From CAYNST01 sp964399955 (lineage in GTDB: Bacteria > Pseudomonadota > Gammaproteobacteria > Pseudomonadales > Cellvibrionaceae), in the NCBI GenBank assembly GCA_964399955.1, contig CAYNST010000041.1, forward strand, positions 1 through 26,808: a stretch of 26,808 bases of DNA. Reading direction: 5' to 3'. Made by a program: the position numbers and the translations under genes. This document shows positions 22,951 through 26,808 of the stretch, piece by piece (position 1 is the first letter of the stretch; each line of letters begins with the position of its first letter). The notes beneath the pieces were generated by a model that made no database searches, was not told the DNA's origin, and was given only the letters and a program-made list of their open reading frames with translations.

Positions 22951-23496
22951 ATGAACAACGCATTCAATGGCAACGTGGTGGATATCGAGGCGTCTGGCCT
23001 TGGCTCCCACAGTTACCCTATTGAAGTGGGGGTGGTGCTGGGCAACGGCGCCACCTATGAGGCGTTAATCAAACCGCCTGCCAATTGGCAGCACTGGGAT
23101 GCAGAAGCCGAGCAAATTCACGGTATTTCGCTGCAAACGCTTCGGCGCAAAGGGCGCCCTTTGCAGGAAGTTTGCGAGGCACTGAATACGCTGTGCGCCG
23201 GTAAAACTCTTTACAGTGACTGCTGGGTCTACGACTCTCCCTGGTTGACCAAAATGTTTGCCGAGGCAGGCGTTGCACCCCGATTCAAGTGCAGCCCCAT
23301 TGAGGCCATTCTAAAAGAGGAGCATTTGGAAAACTGGGGCGAACGCAAGGACGAGTATGTGCGCAGCACTCAAATAGTGCCGCACCGCGCGTTGAATGAC
23401 GCCATCATCATATCCGAAACCCTTGAGCGCCTGCTGCTGGAACAGCCCATCCGTCAGAAGTGCTTTACCCCCATGCCGATGGTGGCGTACGGCTGA
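22951..23496 (+). CDS. DEDDh-type 3'-5' exonuclease (DnaQ/RNase T-like)
   Basis: A 181-residue single-domain exonuclease. Exo I holds D11 and E13 in VVDIEASG. Exo II holds D95 in YSDCWVYDSPWLTKMF. Exo III is HRALNDA with H145 and D150, the DEDDh arrangement. These four acidic residues bind the two metal ions. The domain is stand-alone, unlike polymerase III epsilon with its C-terminal extension, so repair or RNA/nucleotide trimming is more likely than replication proofreading; the nucleic-acid substrate is not determined. The inserted segment CSPIEAILKEEHLENWGERKDEYVRS (about 114-139) is not diagnostic to me. An AGGAA ribosome site precedes the ATG. The next gene follows after 253 bp without a clear terminator. 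Confidence 0.87.
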   Translation: MNNAFNGNVVDIEASGLGSHSYPIEVGVVLGNGATYEALIKPPANWQHWDAEAEQIHGISLQTLRRKGRPLQEVCEALNTLCAGKTLYSDCWVYDSPWLTKMFAEAGVAPRFKCSPIEAILKEEHLENWGERKDEYVRSTQIVPHRALNDAIIISETLERLLLEQPIRQKCFTPMPMVAYG

Positions 23497-23749
23497 TCGC
23501 AAGGCCCGTCGAAGTTTGCGACGCTGCCTCTGCTGCGTCAGCAGGGCTCGCCCTTCAGCGCTTGTTAGCCAAACGCGGCTCCGGTTGTTACCCCACTTCC
23601 GGCATGCGGGAGCGCTTATCGCAAATCTTGAGAGGCGTGCCGGGACTTTATCGGCAGACGAGAACAGCCGTGTCGGCCTCGACGCTGTTCGCGCCGCAGC
23701 CGGTTCTGCTGGATGCCCGAATTGGTCCTTGAGCGCCGCCGAGTAGAGC

Positions 23750-24784
23750 ATGAATCTTCCCTTTCAATGTCCACCAGAGCTGGTTTATGTCACCGACGAG
23801 CAGCCGGGTTTTACTCGCAAGCGCAGCGGACGAGGCTTTCGCTACCTGGATGAGCAGGGCAGCAAGTTGGTGGATCCGCAGGCCCTTGAACGCATCGCTG
23901 CTCTGGTCATACCCCCCATGTGGCAGAGGCTGTGGATCTGCGCCAATGCCAACGGGCACCTTCAGGCAACGGGGTATGACGCCAAGGGCCGCAAGCAGTA
24001 CATTTATCACCCGCTTTGGGTGGCTTTCAGGCAGCAGCACAAATTTACTCGGCTACTGGAGTTTGGCGCTTGCCTGCCGCTGATACGCGCCCGGGTGGAG
24101 CATGACTCCAGAAAGAGAAACTGGGGCAAACAAAAGATCCTGGCGGTGGTGGTCATGGTGCTGGATAACCACTTCCTGCGCATCGGCAACGAGATCTATG
24201 AAAAGCAAAACCAGACTTACGGCATCACGACGTTGAAGCAGGAGCACCTGGTTGAGGAGCAGGGTGTGGTTTACCTGGCGTTTAAGGGCAAAAGCGGAAA
24301 ACAGCGCAAAGAAAAAATTCATAGCAGAAGACTTGCCCGGCTCATCAAAAATATCTCCGAGCTCCCCGGGCAGGAGATTTTTCACTACCTGGACGAGGAC
24401 GGCAACAGCCAGAAGCTAAACTCGCTGGATGTCAATCAGTATCTGCAGGAGATTACTCGGCAGTCCTTCACCGCGAAGGACTTCCGTACCTGGGGCGGCA
24501 CAGTTCTGGCGGTCAGGCACTATCAGGAGGCGTTGCAGGAAGTGGAAGAAACCCCCCGGTTGAAGCTGGAAAGGGCGCTGGTCTGCAAAGTGGCCAAGGT
24601 GTTGGGTAATACCGTCTCTGTCTGCAAGGAATACTATATTCATCCGTTTGTGCTGCAGACTCTGCTGGAGGGTAAGCTGGAGCACTATCGTACCCAGTTG
24701 AAGCGCTCAAGTCGGCCGGTGGAAGGCTTGTCAATGGAAGAACAACTGGTAATGAAGGTGCTGGCGTGCGCAAAAGCAAACTGA
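23750..24784 (+). CDS. DNA topoisomerase IB (poxvirus-like bacterial type)
   Basis: A 344-residue type IB topoisomerase, the usual length of the bacterial enzymes related to vaccinia topoisomerase. It relaxes supercoils by nicking one strand through a 3'-phosphotyrosine. The N-terminal domain contains GRGFRYLDEQGSKLVDPQALERIAALVIPPMWQRLWIC. Catalytic elements are R144 (RIGNE), K179/K181 (AFKGKSGK), R246 (FRTWGG) and the nucleophile, most likely Y296 in CKEYYIHP by alignment with the family motif CRK.YVHP; Y295 is adjacent. Bacteria carry this enzyme sporadically beside type IA and II enzymes, which points to ancient transfer. The ribosome site is weak. The 3' end overlaps the DUF2254 gene by 19 bp. 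Confidence 0.92.
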   Translation: MNLPFQCPPELVYVTDEQPGFTRKRSGRGFRYLDEQGSKLVDPQALERIAALVIPPMWQRLWICANANGHLQATGYDAKGRKQYIYHPLWVAFRQQHKFTRLLEFGACLPLIRARVEHDSRKRNWGKQKILAVVVMVLDNHFLRIGNEIYEKQNQTYGITTLKQEHLVEEQGVVYLAFKGKSGKQRKEKIHSRRLARLIKNISELPGQEIFHYLDEDGNSQKLNSLDVNQYLQEITRQSFTAKDFRTWGGTVLAVRHYQEALQEVEETPRLKLERALVCKVAKVLGNTVSVCKEYYIHPFVLQTLLEGKLEHYRTQLKRSSRPVEGLSMEEQLVMKVLACAKAN

Positions 24785-26103
24785 AACTAATGTTGGGCAA
24801 AGGCTATAGAAAGGTCATCAATAGTATTGCTTTCTATCCGGCGTTGATTGCATTTGGCATTCTGTTGTTTTCGTTTGCGACCATTGCGGTTGAATACCAG
24901 CCGTTCATGATAGACATTAAAAAGCACATTGGCATGGTTCTGGTCAATAACCAGGAGGACGCCAGGTTGATACTCAGCACCTTGATTGCCGGTCTTATTT
25001 CACTGACCGTTTTCAGTTTCTCCATGGTCATGCTGGTGCTCAATCGGGCGGCGTCCCAATTGTCCCCTCGGGTTATTCCCGGGCTGATCACCAGTAAATC
25101 CAATCAGGTGGTTCTGGGGTCCTATCTGGGCGCCATCCTTTATTCATTGATTCTGGTGGTCAGCATTCAGTCCGACGATCTGGACTATTACGTGCCGGAA
25201 TTCGGCGTGCTTATTGCCATGATCATGGCTATTTACTGCATGGCCCTGTTCGTCTACTTCATCCACACTATCAGTCAGGCCATTCACGCGGATTCCATCC
25301 TCAATGAAATTTACAAGGCAACCCACAAGATCATGGACGCCGCCTGCATGGAAGACCGCAGCGCCACAGTAGATGTGCCGGACACGGACGAGTGGTATTC
25401 GCTGAACGCAAAAACGGTGGGCTATTTAAAGTCCATCCGCTACGACGAGCTGGTGCATGTATGCCAAAAGCACGATATTCGTGTCAAGGTGCGTGAGCAA
25501 ACCGGGTTTTTCTCCATTGGCAATTACCCTTACCTGGATGTGGATAAAGAGGTGGACCTAGAAACGGAAAAAGCCATCCACGACTGTGTTTTGTTTTATC
25601 CGGAAGACCTGCTCAGCGACCACTACGCCTTCGGTTTCAAGCAGGTATCCGAGATAGCCGTCAAGGCTATGAGCTCCGGCATCAATGACCCGGGCACGGC
25701 GGTGAAGGCCATTGATATGCTGTCGGTACTTTTTCTGAAGAAGATGTCCATGATTGAGCGCAATTGCTATTTTGACTCCGATGGCCATCCGCGCCTCTTT
25801 GTGCCCGTATACCCGATGGAGCGTCTGCTTTATGACAACCTGACCCCAATTCGCGCCTACGCCAAACAGGATGCCGTGGTCATGTACAATTTACTGGAAA
25901 GCCTGCGCAATTTGCTGGCGGCGGGGGAGGGGGAAGAGTACCGGCCTCTGCTGTGTACTTACGTCGAGAGCATGCGCGACTCGATACAGGAGAACATCAA
26001 TAACCCGCTGGATATCGACATGATCAACCGGATGATCTCGCAGATAAACCGGTATCTGGCGGCCGAGCGGCGGCTGGAATTGATCGACTCGGGCCGCCAT
26101 TAA
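24766..26103 (+). CDS. DUF2254-family membrane protein
   Basis: A 445-residue predicted membrane protein. Four helices lie in the N-terminal half (about 20-42, 68-92, 117-135 and 145-170). A soluble C-terminal domain of about 270 residues follows. The segments RLILSTLIAGLISLTVFSFSMVMLVLNRAASQLSPRVI and AFGFKQVSEIAVKAMSSGINDPGTAVKAIDML are characteristic of DUF2254. The function of the family is unknown; the layout suggests an ion-conducting or sensing membrane protein, which is inference. The start is GTG at 24766, overlapping the topoisomerase gene and preceded by AAGGTG; an ATG at 24790 would shorten it by eight residues. Co-transcription with the topoisomerase is very likely. Confidence 0.86.
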   Translation: MRKSKLKLMLGKGYRKVINSIAFYPALIAFGILLFSFATIAVEYQPFMIDIKKHIGMVLVNNQEDARLILSTLIAGLISLTVFSFSMVMLVLNRAASQLSPRVIPGLITSKSNQVVLGSYLGAILYSLILVVSIQSDDLDYYVPEFGVLIAMIMAIYCMALFVYFIHTISQAIHADSILNEIYKATHKIMDAACMEDRSATVDVPDTDEWYSLNAKTVGYLKSIRYDELVHVCQKHDIRVKVREQTGFFSIGNYPYLDVDKEVDLETEKAIHDCVLFYPEDLLSDHYAFGFKQVSEIAVKAMSSGINDPGTAVKAIDMLSVLFLKKMSMIERNCYFDSDGHPRLFVPVYPMERLLYDNLTPIRAYAKQDAVVMYNLLESLRNLLAAGEGEEYRPLLCTYVESMRDSIQENINNPLDIDMINRMISQINRYLAAERRLELIDSGRH

Positions 26104-26136
26104 ACGACCAACTGGCAGAGCGGAGTACGCACTGCC

Positions 26137-26715
26137 TTAGCACCTCGCCCGCCCGTCAAGCCAGTTCTGCAAACACTCAAAAGTCTTGGCTGCGCTGCGA
26201 CACATAGGCTCGGAACCTGCTTCTTGCGCACAGCTATCCAGCACTGTCAGCAGAGTTCGCCAGCGCGCGGCGGTAGCGTCTCCCCAGCCATGGAAAAATC
26301 GGAAGGAGTGGGTGCTGGCGGCTAAGCGTTGATTCAGCAGCCTACAGATAACCTGCCCGCCAAGCAGTGAACCCTCGCGGACGTACAACACACCCAGCAG
26401 TTCATCTACCCTTGCGGGTATAGGGCTGTCTTCACACAAGGGGATATCGTGCAAGTCCACCGCGTAAAACCGCAGATCCTGCCTCAGCCAGGTGAGCATT
26501 GGCGAGGCATAAAGCTCATAGGTACCAGCCAAGTCTGTACCGGCTATACGTTGCTCCAGTGGCAAATAAAAACCGTAAAAAGCTTGCAGAATTTGCGTGT
26601 AGCGGGCCTGAGTTATGTCACCGGAAGTCAGAGGCGATAACAGCGGGTGTTGATGCAGGGCTTGATGAGCCGCGTCTGTTGCTTGGCGAAGCTGTTTCAA
26701 TACAGGCAGAGGCAT
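26137..26715 (-). CDS. bacterial heme oxygenase (biliverdin-forming, BphO/HemO-like)
   Basis: A 192-residue all-helical protein of the heme oxygenase family, which opens heme to biliverdin, CO and iron. The proximal heme ligand is probably H17 in ATDAAHQALHQHPLL, matching the family pattern T...H..L. The distal-helix glycine motif appears as YVREGSLLGGQVI (111-123), close to the Y..EGS.LGG of bacterial enzymes. Two uses are common: supplying biliverdin to a bacteriophytochrome, or recovering iron from heme. No phytochrome, heme receptor or Fur-box-like site is visible in the window, so the role is open. The ATG at 26715 has a weak ribosome site. It converges on the DUF2254 gene with 33 bp between stops. 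Confidence 0.85.
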   Translation of the reverse strand: MPLPVLKQLRQATDAAHQALHQHPLLSPLTSGDITQARYTQILQAFYGFYLPLEQRIAGTDLAGTYELYASPMLTWLRQDLRFYAVDLHDIPLCEDSPIPARVDELLGVLYVREGSLLGGQVICRLLNQRLAASTHSFRFFHGWGDATAARWRTLLTVLDSCAQEAGSEPMCRSAAKTFECLQNWLDGRARC

Positions 26716-26808
26716 AGAGACACCGACAGGACGGAAAGGGCAGGAGCTGGAGACCTAGGGTCTGTTGACGTTTCCTCATCACCACTGCTGGAGGCCATTT
26801 TTTCGTCT

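Noticed and set aside
23540..23570. CTGCTG-CGT-CAGCAG hairpin after the exonuclease gene
   Set aside because: The stem is only 6 bp and no T-tract follows, so it was not called a terminator.
23460..23732. Open frame of 90 codons between the exonuclease and the topoisomerase
   Set aside because: It begins inside the exonuclease gene at a GTG, has no ribosome site and has arginine/alanine/leucine-rich composition typical of a shadow frame.

Overview
This window most likely comes from a free-living, probably marine, gammaproteobacterium. The evidence is a complete pspF/pspABC locus with a recognisable sigma-54 promoter, a DeaD/CsdA-type RNA helicase, a BrkB/YihY protein, an entericidin-type lipoprotein and compact GC-rich coding. 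The family or genus cannot be fixed from this sequence. I see no tRNA, rRNA, CRISPR array, insertion sequence, integrase or phage gene. The region reads as ordinary chromosome with many envelope and bioenergetic functions.

Layout. (1) 1-826, minus: the N-terminal 275 residues of a soluble HAMP-repeat, Nik1-like sensor protein, cut by the left edge. Its likely promoter lies under a palindrome. (2) 1303-1446, minus: a 47-residue entericidin-like lipoprotein. (3) 1907-8747, plus: an eight-gene, tightly overlapping Mrp/Mnh-type operon in the order E-F-G-(MbhD/MbhE/MnhB fusion)-C-D, followed by two more antiporter-like subunits. (4) 8758-10388, minus: pspA-pspB-pspC, facing divergent pspF at 10604-11623. 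PspF is followed by a GNAT acetyltransferase and a small membrane methyltransferase. (5) 12594-14009, minus: an FAD-dependent desaturase-like oxidoreductase. (6) 14274-19272, minus: an RND pump with its lipoprotein adaptor, preceded by an outer-membrane beta-barrel protein. (7) 19474-20415, minus: a YihY/BrkB membrane protein. (8) 20810-22549, plus: a DEAD-box helicase with a C-terminal DbpA-type RNA-binding domain and a clear terminator. (9) 22951-26103, plus: a DEDDh exonuclease, a type IB topoisomerase and a DUF2254 membrane protein. (10) 26137-26715, minus: a bacterial heme oxygenase.

How the genes may work together. The Mrp-like complex should exchange cations for protons across the inner membrane. 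The Psp system protects that membrane and the proton motive force. The two loci converge with only 10 bp between stop codons, so their transcripts may interfere, but a functional link is inference. The adaptor and RND pump form one translationally coupled unit without an outer-membrane channel gene.

The most unusual item is the Mrp-like operon. It keeps the gene order of archaeal membrane-bound hydrogenase (MBH/MBS) cation modules, lacks any redox module, and carries three antiporter-like subunits. The third of these has lost the membrane glutamate normally essential for proton transfer. I found no clear evidence of a wholly undescribed system.
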